Shown: positions 24,346-37,669, numbered from the stretch's first letter. The stretch is 64,000 bases of DNA from Maylandia zebra (GCF_041146795.1 NC_135187.1:18173056-18237055); one strand, 5' to 3'. Notes: a model not told the origin generated them from the letters alone. Program-made: numbers and translations.

Positions 24346-25381
24346 TAGGTCAAATAAAAATCGTAAATCTTACCATGGCTCTATATTACCTGTTTGCAAA
24401 GGTATGAAGATTTCATGGTCACATTAAACCTCTAAACTGCAGGAAACACGAGGAGCTCAGAGGAGAGTACGCGAGTGGTTTAACACACCAAATACATAAA
24501 CTGGTATTTTTAAAAAAAATAAAAACGTTCAGTGCAAAACAAGACAGCATGAATTTTTATTTTAATATCAAATCTAAACCACACATTTGTAAATACACAG
24601 AGGGCGATATGCCGACTAAGCTGAAACACTTTAAATATTTACATCTGTTAGAGTCTGAGATTTTATTTTGAACTTCAGAGCATGTTCAGTTGTTTTGTAG
24701 TTTTTCCACTTCTAGTAAATTTCAAGTTCTTGACAGTCAAATCACAACACGAATATATGGTTAACAGTAGCAACAGCACATCTGAGTTTGAGATCAATGT
24801 TTCACAGCACCTTTAAAATAATGTTTTCACCCACTTGTTTTTTTTTAAGCCAACAGTAACACAGAAGCTAAGACGTCTGCGCTCCAGCTGCGTGGGCTGG
24901 ATTCCCATGTCTTGGCTCACGTGGAACAAGTCCGTACTGGCCAGTTATGCAGAAACATTTCCGATAACGGTGCACGCAAATCAAGCAGCCCAATTAAGTC
25001 AGTGCTACCCGGGAACCTCCATAAACAGTCTAAGTACACAAGCTTAAATGCAAACTTGTTCTGAACTCCTGTTTGCATCATATATTAGTAATGACAGTAC
25101 TTTAGCTCACACAAAATATATCTGTCAGTTTGCAGAAAAGGGTCGCTGAACTTCATTTACTGTTGGGGGGAGTTTGAAATTTGAGTCTTCACTTGATTTC
25201 ACATTGATCCCGTGTGAGTTTGCGTTTAGCTCCACGTCCTCTAACTTTTTACAAAAGCCCTGAAGATGAACTCGAGAGTTCAAGTGTCTTTTACTGACGG
25301 TCACTTTGCTTTCGGCGACAGGCTGGAAGAGTAGATGCGATAACATCTGTCCAGATGGGAAATGTGGACCATCCTCCTGTT
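24346..25381. other. region beyond the chrac1 stop, likely including its 3' UTR
   Basis: No gene or repeat is recognised. TTTATT on the plus strand (AATAAA on the minus) occurs several times near 24560 and 24660, so the chrac1 3' UTR could extend up to 800 bases. I cannot choose among the sites. Confidence 0.35.
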
Positions 25382-28149
25382 TCAGTAATCAGCTCCTTCT
25401 TCTTCTTGCATTTGCTCCAAAGAGTTGAGGTAATCTTGAGCCAAGATCTTCTTAGGCAGAATATCTGTCCAGGAAAACAAAGCAAAAAATTTGTAAAAAT
25501 GCATAGTTGAAGGAAAAGATCTCATTTTTTGTTGCAGGTCAGTGAGTGATATTAACTCAAGAGTATTAGGAAGACTCAAATGGTTTTAAACTTGGCTGTC
25601 AAAAAGTTGACACACTGCACAGCTGCACTAAAATCTACTTTCAGATTAACGTTTAAGCTTCTGTATATTTAAAATTCATCTGATATTTCACTTTATATAG
25701 ATTATAACAAACTGTTTACAAAATGTTTTTACAGAAAAGCCATTTTTAAAACCTTGACATAATCATATGTCCAGAAGACGCATGCTGAGCACAAGTGGCT
25801 CCACGATGTAGTGGTTAACATGTTCGCCTTACAAAGCCTCGACAGAATGGGACACAATCCGGTGTATACCTAGTCTCCGCCCCCAGCCTGGATAAATGGC
25901 TAGAAGGAAACCATCAGGAAGGGCAGCCAGTGTAATTCTGTGCCAAACCAAACATGCACGCTCTGGTGACCTCTCCCAAAACAATCGAGCAGCCAGAAGT
26001 ACCGCAGATATCACAGGCAAAACGAGCAGCAACATGCCCGAGCATTTCCACCTTAAACCCCCTGAATCGCTGGATTCAGACAGCCCGACGTTCAAAAGTA
26101 ACAAAGGAGTGAGTGTGAGCTGTTTGGATACAGACCCAAAAACACCACAGGAGATAAAATGAAGTTATGAGAGAGATAAAAGTCTTATTGATGGTGTTTA
26201 AGGGTTAAAGCAGTGCCTGAGAGACTTAAACAGTGCTACTTCAAATAATCCTTAAAGTAAAGCTGGCTAAACTAACTCATCCTTTCATGAAGGTTACAAC
26301 TTTAGATTTTTGTTAAAACTGTTAAAATTAGTTTTTGTTTTATGGCGATTTTAGAGCCTTTTTGTTTATACTACATTATACCAAGCAGTGTTTCTAATAC
26401 TTATTCTTTTCTTAATCAGTTAATTTAATTATTTTTTTAAATTCATCGATTAATCTGGTCTTCTTGTGTTCAGCTGGTGGAGGTACTGTGAGCTGCTCCC
26501 TTATTTCCTAAGGGATAACCATAGTGGATTGATCTGCGTGTTTGATTTGGCACAAATGTTTTATCAGATGCCGTTCCTGATGTACTCCTCCTGCTTGTGC
26601 TTAATTTATGGAATTGTGTCCGTTTGTTGTGGTATTTGACCATAGAGATCCTACAGACAAGGGCTGTCAACCAATGCTCGCTTTGCAAGGGTCACATGCT
26701 AACAGGCCGGCCAGGAGCGGGAGAAGCATGAGGGGGAAAAAAAAACATCAAAAATACAGAATAAAAAGCACAGACAATGTCTGAAATTGACGCTTTTGAT
26801 TGCTTTTAACACCCAGTTTCTCTTTGGATTTTTGTATGTTATAACTTTGCTCTTTTCCACAGCCAGGTGACGGACCATCAGCAGCACAAGAAAGACCCAC
26901 AGAACAGTTACATGACATGTTTTTGATGCATCTGACAGCAGATGCTCTCTGCAGGTAGGCAGGTAGTTTGAAGCTGCCAGTGGACTGCAAATATACTACC
27001 TCAGCTCAACCACAGTTTGCCCTTTAGACTTCTGTGATGAATTTTTGTAGAGCCTACAGGGTAATGTACTTAAGTGGCTGACGCTGTTACCAGTCTTGAT
27101 GCTTTTGTGGTGTTTTATGTGTTTATTACTTGAGGGTGATGTCCCAGTGTTTTATATGCAGTACCATCTATGACAGAAATATTTTTCTTCCTTTTTGTTG
27201 CGGTCAGTTATTTTCTGTTTTTCTTTTTCTTTTTGGAGACATACATATTTGTCCCTTACAATGGCCCTGAGAGGTGCACAAAATACAATTATTTAGGGGA
27301 GACAATAACGTGATGGAACAGCTGTTACATGTTCAGGGTGGCGTTTCTATGGTGTAGATTTGAAACAGAAGCATAAATCCCGTGAAACTGGAAACACACA
27401 ACCACAACGGAACCACAGTTTCCCATTTATCTACACTTGCTGATGCTGGGTTATTTAACTACCTTAAACACTTTAATAATCCAAAGTCTGATCAGTTATC
27501 ATTACAGTAGTTCTTAGACTGTGGGTGAGGCCACTGCAGGTAGGTTCAGACATCGTGTGAAATAGGAAATTAATCGATTTTGTGCTGACTTTTATTCGGG
27601 CGTTGTGTGAGTCAGTGCGTAGAGCAACGGGGGAGGTATTAATTCACTGTTTCTAACAATCTGGACTCTGTGCAGTCTGAGATATAATCTGTAACCAGCT
27701 GGTGCATCATAGGACCGCCGAGGTGCCTGCAGGTGCCTCTCACCTGTGAGAAAGTGGAAAGTCTCCGCCTCCTGAGCGGTGTTGGCCAGGTCGCTGTACG
27801 ACAGGGTGTTTGTTTCCTTCCCTGAGCCGTTGTTGAAGGAGGATAGAGCCAGGTGTTGTACAAACAGCTCCTAAAACAATAACAACAGGAGACACACACA
27901 AACGCGCTGCTTCAGCTCACATGCCCTAGACAAGCTAACGGTGCTAAAAGTGTTAGCAAATGAATGAGCTGCGGATGATGTTTAGCTTACTGTAGCTTTG
28001 GTGGTGAGGAAAAGAGCGTCCTGGTTGATGCTGGAGACATCAGGGGAGCTCTTCATGATCAGCCTCACCCTGGATATCGGTAGAGAGATCGGCTTTTTGC
28101 TGCCCGACGCTTGGTCGTCTTTGGCTGAGCTGTTATGAGACATCTTCAT
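25382..28149 (-). CDS. chrac1: chromatin accessibility complex subunit 1 (CHRAC15), histone-fold protein
   Basis: Three coding exons on the minus strand, 27991-28149, 27744-27870 and 25382-25464, join in phase to 122 residues. The core ISLPISRVRLIMKSSPDVSS, then QDALFLTTKAT, ELFVQHLA, SYSDLANTAQ and DILPKKILAQDYL match vertebrate CHRAC1, a histone-fold subunit. It pairs with POLE3 and binds DNA in the ACF/CHRAC nucleosome-sliding complex in the nucleus. The histone fold spans about residues 20-95. The acidic tail ends EQMQEEEGADY and is shorter than in mammals. The first ATG (28149) is in weak context and the second, two codons on (28143), has A at -3; either may be used. Intron 2 carries SINE fragments. 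The gene is divergent from gatad1 across about 1 kb. Confidence 0.95.
25797..25935 (+). mobile_element. AFC/V-SINE-like fragment in chrac1 intron 2
   Basis: A tRNA-like head (GGCTCCACGATGTAGTGGTT) is followed by CTGGATAAATGGC and the segment CATCAGGAAGGGCAGCCAG. It is the 5' half of the SINE type seen at 6.9 kb, and is diverged. Confidence 0.55.
26475..26690 (-). mobile_element. AFC/V-SINE-like 3' portion in chrac1 intron 2
   Basis: On the minus strand the order is ACATCAGGAACGGCATCTGA, TGCCAAATCAAACACG, GATCAATCCACTATGG and GGGAGCAGC. This is the conserved 3' part of a fish SINE that normally reads GGATCAATCCGCTGTGGCG. No tRNA-like head is seen. It is in reverse orientation to the fragment at 25.8 kb and is therefore a separate insertion. 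Confidence 0.6.
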
Positions 28150-28316
28150 AAGGACAGGGCGCGAGACAAGCGGAACTTCCAAGTATTGTTTTGAACTGTG
28201 ACGCGGTTTGTTTCTTCTTCGTCTGACCAGATTAAAACCGTCTGGCGGACTCGACGCTGTAACATCTCCCCCTGCTGAAGAGGAGGCACTTTGGTTAAAA
28301 ATGGTTTAGCTGGTTT

Positions 28317-28453
<137 letters not shown>

Positions 28454-28762
28454 CATTTATCTTGAATCTTTATACACGGATAGATGGATGGAAATTACTT
28501 TGTTACAGCAGGATAATGAATAAAAATAGTACAACTTACAGTAAATAAACAGCAGTGCCACAGGTGCATAGTGAGGGCATTATACATCAAAATTTACATA
28601 TACAACAATGATTTCAAAAAAGCGGAAAAAGTAAAAGAAAAATTACGTTAGTAAAAAGCGGAAAGGTAAGACTCATTTTGTGCAAGCGGGCAAATGAATT
28701 AATAATTTATACATTATACATCTAAGAAAAACAGCTAAACATATTACCTACTCATTGTGTCG

Positions 28763-28809
28763 TTTTAACCAATCGTAATTTATCACTACCACAACACGAT
28801 TGGTTAAAA
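28763..28809. promoter_or_regulatory. inverted repeat with two opposed CCAAT boxes
   Basis: A perfect 13-base inverted repeat (TTTTAACCAATCG at 28763-28775 and its complement at 28797-28809) has a 21-base spacer. Each arm carries a CCAAT box, one on each strand, with centres 30 bases apart, about three helical turns. It sits in the divergent interval between chrac1 (minus) and gatad1 (plus), 390 bases before the gatad1 ATG. CCAAT boxes bind NF-Y in promoters. A role here is inferred from position. Confidence 0.5.
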
Positions 28810-29198
28810 TTAATCAACATCTTCACACTCTCACAAGCTCGCCTGCGTCTATTAGCGTTGTGTCCTCCAGTCCAGTGGCGTCGCATAATTTAGTCATGTA
28901 CCTAAATCTAAACCAAAGAAGAAGAACTGATGGCAGGCGCCAGCGCAGAAGAAGAATTGTGCCGCTAGTAGTGGCTATAAATGGGCTACAGATATAAACA
29001 ACCCAAGTTTCTGATCAATTTGGCTGTTCTCGTAAGTAACTCAGAGCCATACCTGTTTGTTTTAAGTCGAACTGCCCCAGAAGGAAGATTTCAGCCTCTC
29101 TACCAGAGTCACAGCCACACAAACGGAGCATCTTCATCCTATCACTGAGTTCTGTGTTGTTTCTTCGCCCACCGGCGTCGTTTTAAGAAGCGGCCACG

Positions 29199-31081
29199 AT
29201 GCCGCTGGGTTTGAAACCATGTTGCGCCGTTTGCAAGACTAATTCTTCTTCGATGTGGAAGAAAGGAAACCAGGGAGAGATCCTATGTAACAGCTGCACG
29301 GGAAAGAGCGCCAGCGGCGGGGCGTCAGGACCCTCCCTGTCCTCCATCACTCAGCCCAGCAATGGCGGAGGGAAACAGGTCAGTGAAACCCAGTGTTTCT
29401 AGATTAGAGCCAGGCCTGTTTGTGATGGTGTAAAGCCTCACGAGTTTGTCTTCGGGCTCTTTTTTTAGACTGGTGGGGCTGTGTGCAGACATTGCAGCTG
29501 CATCATTCACAGATAATCCTACAGGGAAAATATAATAGCGCTCCCGGAGCCCACGCTGAGCTGAATTAGGAAGGTTTTCCATTTCAGTTTAAATACTGAC
29601 GATCACTGTGGGGTTTTTTTTTTGTTTGTTTGTTTTTTGTTTTTGTTTGAAGTTATTAGAAGAGCACAGGTCTCATTTCAAGACTGTAGTCTTCACTGTT
29701 CATGTGTAAAACAGTTTAACAGAAACAAGCCGGTGTGACTCCAGGAGTTTTTACATGTGGTGTCGCAGATTTGATCATAATAACTGCCTGAGAAAGCACT
29801 GGGCACAACTTTCAGGCTCTTGTGCAGCAGCCTGTGCGAAATACAGATGGCAGAACATAAAAAAATGATGCTTCAAATGAAAGTCATTTGTGTTGTACAA
29901 AGTGAAAGTATTTAAATCTTTAAATGAGAGGCGAAACATCTCAACAAACCCCCAAGATCATTTAAACCCTTATTTTTAATTAAAATTGGTAATATAGCAG
30001 TCTGTTGTCAAGTGAGATCAAACTTGAAGGGTAAACCTATATGCCTTAAACATTACATAGCTTCACATTTTACTGAGATATTTTTCACATTAAGTGATTA
30101 ATCAGTTAACAAACAAACAAACTGATAGTTGTTAGTACTGGTCTTAGTATTGTCTCATTGTTTATTTTTCATCATCTTCTTCAACTGACAAGCTGCAGTC
30201 AATTGTCCAATCCCTTCTTGTGTTTGTCTATAGTCCAAGCAGGAGATCCACAGGAGGTCTGCACGTCTGAGAAGCACCAAGTACAAAGCTCCTGCATCAG
30301 AGAAAAAAGTCTCAACCAAAGGAAAAGGAAGACGACACATATTTAAACTCAAAAATGTAAGTTTGATAATGTAAATTTGATTTTTCTTCTTTCTTGTTGA
30401 GTTCATGCATTTGACCCTTGTGTGTGCCAACCTTTTAGCCAATCAAAGCACCAGAATCTGTAGCGACTATCATCACGTCAGAATCCATATTTTATAAGGT
30501 ACGGTGTTTATTGTTGCAAAGCATGAGAAACAATACTTTCACTTGAAACTGGTCTGATCTTTTTAAAGCATTAATTATATAAATTAACCTTAATCCTTTA
30601 TCATTGTCAATATATCACAGGGTGTATACTACCAGATGGGAGACGTGATTAAGGTAACAGATGAAGAAGATGGGAAGCCTTACTATGCTCAGATTCGAGG
30701 CTTTGTACAGGATCAGTACTGTGAAAAAAGTGCAGCACTGACATGGCTCATCCCCACTCAAGCCAGCCCTAAGGACCAGTTCGATCCTGGCACCTATATT
30801 GTTGGTGAGCAGTTATTCTGGATCATGCAGTGCTCTAGTGGAATTTGTTCATTTAAGCTTTAAAAAACAAACAAAAATGTTTTGCAATAGGTCCAGAGGA
30901 GGATCTGCCCAGAAAGATGGAGTATTTGGAGTTTGTGTGCCACGCCCCCTCTGAGTACTTCAAGTCTCGGAGCACCCCGTTCCCTACTATCCCAATACGA
31001 CCAGAAAAAGGCTATATTTGGACCCACATAGGACCCACACCGGCCCACACTGTCAAAGAGTCTGTCAGTGCCAGCAGTTAG
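29199..31081 (+). CDS. gatad1: GATA zinc finger domain-containing protein 1
   Basis: Five exons, 29199-29378, 30234-30356, 30439-30498, 30621-30804 and 30891-31081, join in phase to 245 residues plus stop. The N-terminus MPLGLKPCCAVCKTNSSS opens a GATA-type zinc finger with cysteines 9, 12, 30 and 33 (CxxC-x17-CxxC). A Gly/Ser linker follows; mammals have a longer glycine-rich one here. The second exon is basic (RRSARLRSTKYK, KGKGRRHIFKLKN). Exons 4 and 5 hold a conserved globular domain (YYAQIRGFVQDQYCEKSAAL, then PEEDLPRKMEYLEFV and PEKGYIWTHIGPTP). The family is nuclear and is found at H3K4me3-marked promoters in a complex with PHF12/EMSY/KDM5-type proteins. Every exon aligns to the mammalian protein, so the call is firm. 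Confidence 0.96.
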
Positions 31082-31401
31082 TGGGACTGTGATTAAAGAC
31101 ATGGACTCTGTTCTTAAAGAAATAAATGTACATTCACATGATGCTAGTGCAGGGTCAGCAGTCGCCAGCACATCAGCAGAGCATCTGCAGAGGTAGATGT
31201 TGCAGTCAGTGGAGGTTTAAATGTAAATAAGGTTTAAATGTAATAAATACTGATATCTGGGAGGACTGTGTCATCTGTGAGGACGCAGGACGGTCTGAAA
31301 TGTGACATTTGTTTTTAGTGACGCCTAGCAACAGGAGCGACGGGGTCTTTCAATGACTAGTAACAGGAAGAAGCGTCACAAATGAGACACCCCCCGAATT
31401 A

Positions 31402-31449
31402 CTTCAAACTTGGCACTGCCTCCAGTCCATACACCCGCCAAGTTTGAAG
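31402..31449. repeat. 13-base perfect hairpin downstream of gatad1
   Basis: CTTCAAACTTGGC (31402-31414) is followed by its exact complement at 31437-31449, with a 22-base loop. It lies 320 bases after the gatad1 stop, in or just beyond its 3' UTR. It could be the end of an unknown inverted-repeat element or an RNA hairpin; nothing else identifies it. Confidence 0.6.
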
Positions 31450-31611
31450 GAGAACAGACGACCAATGCATACAGAGATTCCTTCATTTATTAAGGAGATA
31501 ATGATTTTGGGGTTTTCTGATCATTACTTCACATTTGAAGGCGAGTTGTAAGTTGATGGTAATGATGTGTCTTATTGCTTTGTGTTATTCACAAGCTGTG
31601 ATGCTGAAACA

Positions 31612-31675
31612 TATGGAAGCTTGTTTACACCATTTTTTTTTTTTCTTTTCCAGTGGTAGAAACAAGTTTCCATAA
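31612..31675. repeat. foldback repeat ending in GAAACAAGTTTCCATA
   Basis: TATGGAAGCTTGTTTACACC (31613-31632) is mirrored, with few mismatches, by TGGTAGAAACAAGTTTCCAT (31654-31673). A T-rich loop lies between. One arm recurs at about 62.54-62.57 kb as GTGGCAGAAACAAGCTTCCA, so it is part of a dispersed foldback repeat. Confidence 0.55.
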
Positions 31676-31698
31676 AAAATGTTACTTTTGTATTTGAT

Positions 31699-31704
31699 AA
31701 TAAA
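31699..31704 (+). terminator. candidate polyadenylation signal of gatad1
   Basis: AATAAA with T-rich sequence downstream. A nearer AATAAA at 31242-31247, 160 bases after the stop, is an alternative. Use of the distal site would put the hairpin and the foldback repeat in the 3' UTR. Confidence 0.35.
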
Positions 31705-32280
31705 CAAAAAGCTCTTTTCCATCACTACTGTTGCCTGTGATTTTTCTTTTGTTCCTTTTTTTTTTTTTTTTTTTTTTTAAACTGATATAAATAAATGTTT
31801 AAAAAAAACAAACAGAGATCTGATTGGTTTTTGTTCCAGCATCCTGATTGAACAAATGTCACGTTTGATTTATGTCAAAATGTTAGACTGGTGGTGTCTA
31901 AAGACTGGAATGAAGCCACTTGTGTCAGTTAAGCTCTTGACCGTGAACGTCTCATTGTAAAGTCTTTAAGTCGGTGGTTTGTGTCCGTTTCTCAGTCGGA
32001 TGCTGTTCAGAGTCGTTTAAACAATAAACACACTGTTACTTTGATTTACAGACGTAAGGTTGGGTCACGTGCATCACCGATCTCTAACCAATCAAACAGA
32101 GTTTAACCGAAGCAGGAAGTGCGCGGTAGTCATCGCTCTCTGCCTGTGCACTCCTGGATAAACGTCTCGGTGAAACTTTGGAGTCGTCGGTGAAATTCCC
32201 AGTCCGCGAAAACTTCCTCATGTCTTGAGTTATTTTTTTTTTCTCTGAGCTGGACATGGTGAACATTTCCTGATCACAGT

Positions 32281-32488
32281 ATGGGCAAATTCCAGTCCAA
32301 ACACGGTGAGAAGTTACATCTAGTTAGCTTCTTTTTTTATTATTATTAGAAATGAAATACTTGAAATGTCTTATCACTACCGCTCACTGTCATCTCATTA
32401 TTTGGGCAGCTTCGAAGCCCCGGCAGAGTCCAGAAGGTAAGACAGAAAAGACACATGCTGTCATAGCTAATTTGTACATGAATTTATA

Positions 32489-32528
<40 letters not shown>

Positions 32529-35500
32529 TATGGTTGTTTTTATCCTCTGCAGGACGGAGTTTGGCTTCCAGTGTGCTGAGAGAGTCGCAGAGTAGCCACA
32601 TATGCAGAAGAAAGCTGACAGAGGTAATGAGTTTTATCTTTGTTCTTATATTAATAACTAATTCGAGAGAAGCTAAACCTATAACTCGCTCACCTACGTT
32701 TCCCGTATCACTGCGCTGATCTGGTGCTGACAGAAAAGAGGTTAGACCTGAAGCTGGTGCAGTACTGCCCGGGTACTATTCAGCTCCGGAAACCAGCCAG
32801 GTTTTACTAGTGATTTCGGTAATAATGTAGGATCTAAGGGCCCAAAAAGCAAAATCATATTTTGTGTAAGCTTCTTTCAACAAATAAATAAATGCACATG
32901 AGGCAACATTAAAGCCAAGTACACGTGTTCTTATAGTGCAGAAAAAACCGCACTGGCTCTTTAAACGCCTTTAAAACAGCATCCAGGGCTTCATTTCAGT
33001 CGTGCCAGCTTGGGGACAAACTGCTCACATCTATCCAGGAGACATAAAAGATGTTTGGAAGGTGGTCGTTTATTTATTTCTCCACCCTTCCTCCTCCATC
33101 TCTATAAAGAGACTTCCAAGTCTGTGAAGTTCAGCACACCCACCCCCCTCCAGACAGCGAGGTCTTTATGCCCAACTTCACTGAGGGGGAAAAAGAGAAA
33201 AAAGGAAAAAAAAAATCCACATCTGGGACTGCTTTCCTGCCCCAGCCAGACGGGTGAGGGTGTGAGGTGGGGTGTTTGGGGCTGGAGTGGGTGAAGTGTG
33301 GCTTGTTTCATTTCATAAATGGCATCAAGTGTAATAATGTTTTTTTTTAATTTGTTTGCTTCTGAGACCACCTGATTAAAAACACTGATTGCATTTGTCT
33401 TACACACTTTAAGGACAGAAAATTCACTGATCCAGCTTTTCAAGTGTTTGATCTCTTAATATCTTTGGGCATAACTTGTTATTTTAAGGCCAATAAAGTC
33501 TGAAGCTCAGGACAATATTTGCACAGGGCTGCTGTAAGAAAAAAAAAAGTTCTGGAAAGTTCTGCAGTTTGGAAAAAGATGTTGACTCTGCCAAGATGTT
33601 TAAAGGGCTGTGGTGGAGGTTCTGCGCTTGGAGCACTTCCTGCGATTACATTTTCCAACCCAATGTAGTTTTATCCCCCATGACACCACTGCTGTGAAGT
33701 GGTAATGTCAAAAACATCTCTTTTTCCAAAAGATGACTCCGTTCTTTGCATCTTTGTTAGAAAGTCTTCCCCTTAAAATCACATTTAAAACATTTCCTTG
33801 TCACAGTTTTCGCAGAGGTGACAGATTAAAGACGGTTTTTAGAAGCTGGAACAGTTTAAAAAAGATTTTGTAGAGATAACTAAACAATGAAGTCTTTTAT
33901 GTGCAACGTTCGATATATCCAGTGAGGGGGGAGGAGGGGAGCGCCGTGGGTAAAAATTTTAAACACGCCGACTCATAGGTGAATGTTTACATACCTGTCA
34001 AGTACCACTGAGGCAGGCTCAGGTGTTGACAGGTTGACTGTCTAAAGAACGGACAGACCTGTTTCCTTTCCTATGATCTTCCGTCAAGTATGTGTGCAGA
34101 AAAGAGGCTGAATAATTACAGTTTTAAGTAAATGTTGGCATACTGAGCAGAAAAGGCGTGGCGAGTTTAACTTGAAGTTCAAAGAAAACAATCCTGTCTA
34201 GTTTTTGGTTTAGACAGAGAATCCAAACTTCTTTTCAAAAATAATGTGTTCAAAATGTGGATTTTGTGATTATATTTGGGTTATAGTCCATCCCGCAAGC
34301 CAATTATAGACCAAACAATCTGAGTTTGTTCACTTACATTCCTCAAATTGAATTCTACCAAATGTGAAGTTGTTTTAGTTACTTAGCTAAATGTTCAAAA
34401 TACCAGATTGATAGAAGCAGCTCAATGTGAACTATCGGTAAACATGTAAATATGCATTAGTATACAGTCATGTGATAAAGAGGGTTTACACAGTTGTGCA
34501 GGAAAACTAAGTCCACACTTACCGCTTCCGTAGGAATTATGCAGCAGCCGGGAGCTGCCAATTAAATGCATTTGATTAACTGATCAAGAGAGTTTGAGCA
34601 CCTCTAAAAACAGATGTTTGGCCGGTTTGCTGGTCTGGAGCATTCAGGTGTGTTTTAACACAATGCCAAGGAGGAAAAATGTCATCAGTGATCTTAAAGA
34701 AACTTAATTGTTGATGTCCATCCATCTGGGAGGAGTTAAAAGGCCATTTCCAAACAGTTTAAGTTCATCATTCTACAGCTAATGGAAAACATTTAAGCTA
34801 GCTGTCAATCTTCCCAGGAGTGGATGCCTCAGCATATTCACCCCAAAGTCAGACTGTTCAGTGCTCAGAGAAAAGCCCAAAAACTTAGTTAACATGTTAA
34901 ATGTTACAGCTCATGACAGTACAATTAGAAAAAGACTGAAAAAGACTGGCTTGTCTGGAAGTGTTTCCAGGAGAAATGCTCTTCTTTGTAAAAAGGTTGC
35001 ACAACTTAGGTTTGCAAAGTTGGACCTCAAAAAACTGCAAGACTTCTGGAAAAATGTCCTTTGGACGGATGAGACCAAAGTGGAAATGTTTGACCATAAA
35101 GCACAACATCACATTTGGAGAAAACCAAACTCAGCATATCAGCACAAACACCTCACACCAACTTTCAAGCACGGTGGTGGAGGGGGGATGGTTTGGGCTT
35201 GTTTTGCAGCCACAGGACTCACCACTTTGCAGTCATCGAGTTAACCCTGAATTCCTCTGAATACCAAAGTATTCTAGATTCAAATGTGTGGCCACATGTC
35301 TGAGAGGTAAAGCTTGGCCAAAACTACAACGATCCCCAAAACATCAGCAAACAGAAAGGCTGAAAAAAAAAAAAATTGAGGTCATGCATAGGACCCTCAA
35401 TGAACTGAAGCAATGCTGTAAAGAAGAGTTGGCCAAAATTCCTCCATAACAATGTGAGAGACCACTGAAGTGGTTCTACAGGCTATTAGGTGTGGACCTA

Positions 35501-37634
35501 GTTGCATAGATGTGCATCAGCTACACATTAGTGAAATGAACTCAAGCTGCTCACTGAAATCAGGATGGGTCCATGGACTGACGGGTGATGCCGCCTTCTC
35601 TCATCAAAGCTTCACTGCAGGCAGAGCGTGGCAGGATACGCTGGGTGTGTTGCCTGCATCTGAACACGAATGCGGGTGTGCAGACATGCCCACAAATTAT
35701 CACTCCCTGTGTTGCTCAACTGCATCTGCTGAAGCATCAGTGTGACACGGGTGAGGGACATGTTGGCAGATAAGAGGCTTTTTGTTCCTGTCTTCTTTTG
35801 TTTTGCACTGGAAGACTAAAGCAGAAAAAGATTAATTTTCTTGAAGTATTATTTATTCGATATTTTTCAAGTAACAGAAATTGATCCAAGTCCTTTCATC
35901 AACCCTGTCTGCTGTAGGATTTGAAAATATGTGTAAATGCATATAAGTATATAATGGATTTAGAGGATTTAAAGTAAGCTGACTTATAACAGTCAACACA
36001 TATACAGTGTGTCTAAACCTAAACCTGAAGTGCAAAGAGGTCCAGCCAAGACTCAGGATTTAAGTGAGCGTTTTCATCTTCGTGTATTTATGCAAGAAAG
36101 CATGCGAAAAGATGTCAACCATTCAAAAACATGCGGGTAAACCGGCTTTCTTCTTCTTTGCAGTGCCGTATGTTTGTGTGTTTAAACGTGTGCAAAGTAA
36201 GCCAAAAGTATTCATGCCACTGCTTTGTGTTTTGGGGTTCATAAAAAGGAAAAATGCACAGATTATTCAACATTGCTCACATCTGGAGATCCATCTTCAC
36301 ACTCACGGGACAAGAAAATCACTTAATTGCTTCCTCCCGCTCTTAAATGTGTCCTCTGATAATTTACACTCTTGACTCTTTTCACAGAACTTGTATGTGG
36401 AATTGAGGAAAAGCACTTCTGATCATAACTGCGACATGAAGGGTGAGTGGGCGATCACACGTCATCCTGTTTCCCGTCTAAGGTCTTTAAAGGTTTAATT
36501 GTTTAGTGAATGTCATCGGGTTTTATCCACTTAAACGAAACAATGGAAATAGTTCATATAAGTCTAAGACAGAGCCTTACATGAGTAATCAGAAAGATAC
36601 AAGATAGACCGCAATAATTTTAAGTACCCATAAACTGTGAGTCTGTTAAAAAAGAGAATTATGATGCATTTTTGTGCTGTTTAGTGGTTCAGCCACCAGA
36701 AGAAGAGAAGACGCCCGATAAAGGGACCAATTTTCACTTCAAGTGCAAGAAGGAAACAAAGAGGAGCAGCAGCCGTGCTGCTGTGAGTGAGGTAACTGGT
36801 AACCTCGTTATTTGATATTCAAATAACGTTATAATATAGTATAATTGTAGCAACTGGTGTGTACTCAGATTTTGGTTTTTCCAAGACTGGTGGGGTTGGG
36901 TGCCGGGACTTCGTGGAGTTTTCTAGTAAAACATGATGAGACGACGACTCCTGACTGTGAAGAAGTCTCGCAGAAAAAGCTGCATAAACACCCATTTTTA
37001 AATATGTATTCTTGAAATGAACTAAACTAACCTGATAAAACATGTTATCTTATCAGGTTGGTTGCAGGCTGTTATGGAGGATTTTGCTATTATAAAGGGG
37101 CTGTAATGTTCTCAGTGGCCAATTTGTTTTTTTTAGCCATTTAAGTGCTTATATTTATTGAGACAATCACATGGGAGCAACTCATGTGATTGTTAGAGAG
37201 AGATGGGTATTTCAGAAACTGCTGATCTGCTGGGATTTTCCCACATGCTCATCTCTAGGCCTTGTAGAAGTTTTTGATTTTGGGGTCAGAGGAGAATGGC
37301 CAGTTTGCTTTGAGCTGATAGGAAGGCAACAGTAGTTCAAATAACCAGTCATATGCAGAAGAGCATCTCTGAGCATCTCTGAACTGTGAAGGGCTACAGC
37401 AGCAGAAGACCACACCGGGTGCCACTCCTATCAGCTGAGAACAGGAAACTGTGAAAGCGTAGCTCCATCCTGCCTTTTGTCAGTAGTTCAGGCTGCTTGT
37501 GGTGTAATAGTGTGGGGATATTTTGTCAATATGGCCAAAACCTCTGAAGAATGTTTTCAGCACTTGTTGAATCTGTGCCATGAAGAATTAAAGCATCTCT
37601 GAAAGCAAAAGGGAGTGTAATAGTAAGGTGTACC

Positions 37635-37669
<35 letters not shown>

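Noticed and set aside
32039-32045. CTTTGAT, a TCF/LEF-like site upstream of the nkd gene
   Set aside because: Nkd genes are Wnt targets, but a single seven-base match in several hundred bases is expected by chance.
35470-35745. 91-codon open frame after the 34.5-kb Tc1 relic
   Set aside because: Starts inside the transposon tail and shows no family features; probably chance.
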